From contig NW_020290100.1 of the NCBI RefSeq assembly GCF_003144195.1, forward strand, positions 1-50,262: 50,262 bases of DNA, written 5' to 3'. Origin of the DNA: Ceraceosorus guamensis (Eukaryota; Basidiomycota; Exobasidiomycetes; Ceraceosorales; Ceraceosoraceae). A model generated the notes under the pieces. The model was not told the origin of the DNA, ran no database searches, and saw only the letters and a program-made list of their open reading frames with translations. A program made the translations under genes and the position numbers. The stretch's first letter is position 1. The number at the start of each line of letters is the position of its first letter. Positions 50,230 through 50,262 of the stretch are shown piece after piece.

Positions 50230-50262
<33 letters not shown>
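50230..50262 (+). repeat. Terminal C33 homopolymer
   Basis: The window ends within at least 33 consecutive C residues. This suggests that the contig or read support stops at the homopolymer rather than at a biological end; no telomeric repeat is present. Confidence 0.9.

Overview
The window is nuclear DNA from a filamentous or dimorphic fungus, almost certainly a basidiomycete and most likely Ustilaginomycotina (smuts and relatives). Genes are large and separated by long gaps, and they carry short GT-AG introns (39-265 bp, donors mostly GTGAGT) with CTNAC-like branch points. The gene set is typical of fungi: a CSL transcription factor, a CLN-type G1 cyclin, an NDR/LATS-family kinase, an OPT transporter and an SdaA-type L-serine dehydratase. 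The subphylum is inferred from general character; no marker in the window fixes the species.

Eight protein-coding genes are well supported. In order: a CSL (CBF1/Su(H)/LAG1) factor (+, 6000-9909); a G1 cyclin (+, 18729-20435); uroporphyrinogen-III synthase (+, 22345-24280); an oligopeptide transporter with 13 exons, two of them microexons of 8 and 13 nt (-, 27464-31237); an iron-sulphur L-serine dehydratase with a probable mitochondrial presequence (-, 32358-35052); an NDR-family AGC kinase (+, 37841-41858); a bHLH-zipper factor with a long loop (-, 42789-45573); and a secreted glycosidase with a C-terminal discoidin-like domain (-, 46758-49128). A ninth, small candidate near 24.7 kb is weak.

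The gaps are long. 1-5999 has no recognised gene but holds a perfect (TAC)235 array. 9910-18728 (8.8 kb) is also gene-free and leads into the cyclin; it holds candidate leader splice donors and five of the seven exact copies of a 10-bp word, ACTCACGACT. Other gaps hold a 79-bp nearly pure C tract, a (GCAA)18 array and CT arrays. The window ends inside a C33 run, which looks like an assembly break.

There is no operon-like cluster. The CSL factor, cyclin, NDR kinase and bHLH factor are regulators of growth or transcription. The heme enzyme, transporter, serine dehydratase and glycosidase are metabolic or nutritional. The most unusual signals are the two transporter microexons, one of which splits the conserved KIPPR motif, then the very long TAC array and the dispersed intergenic 10-mer. 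No RNA gene, transposon or CRISPR array was found.
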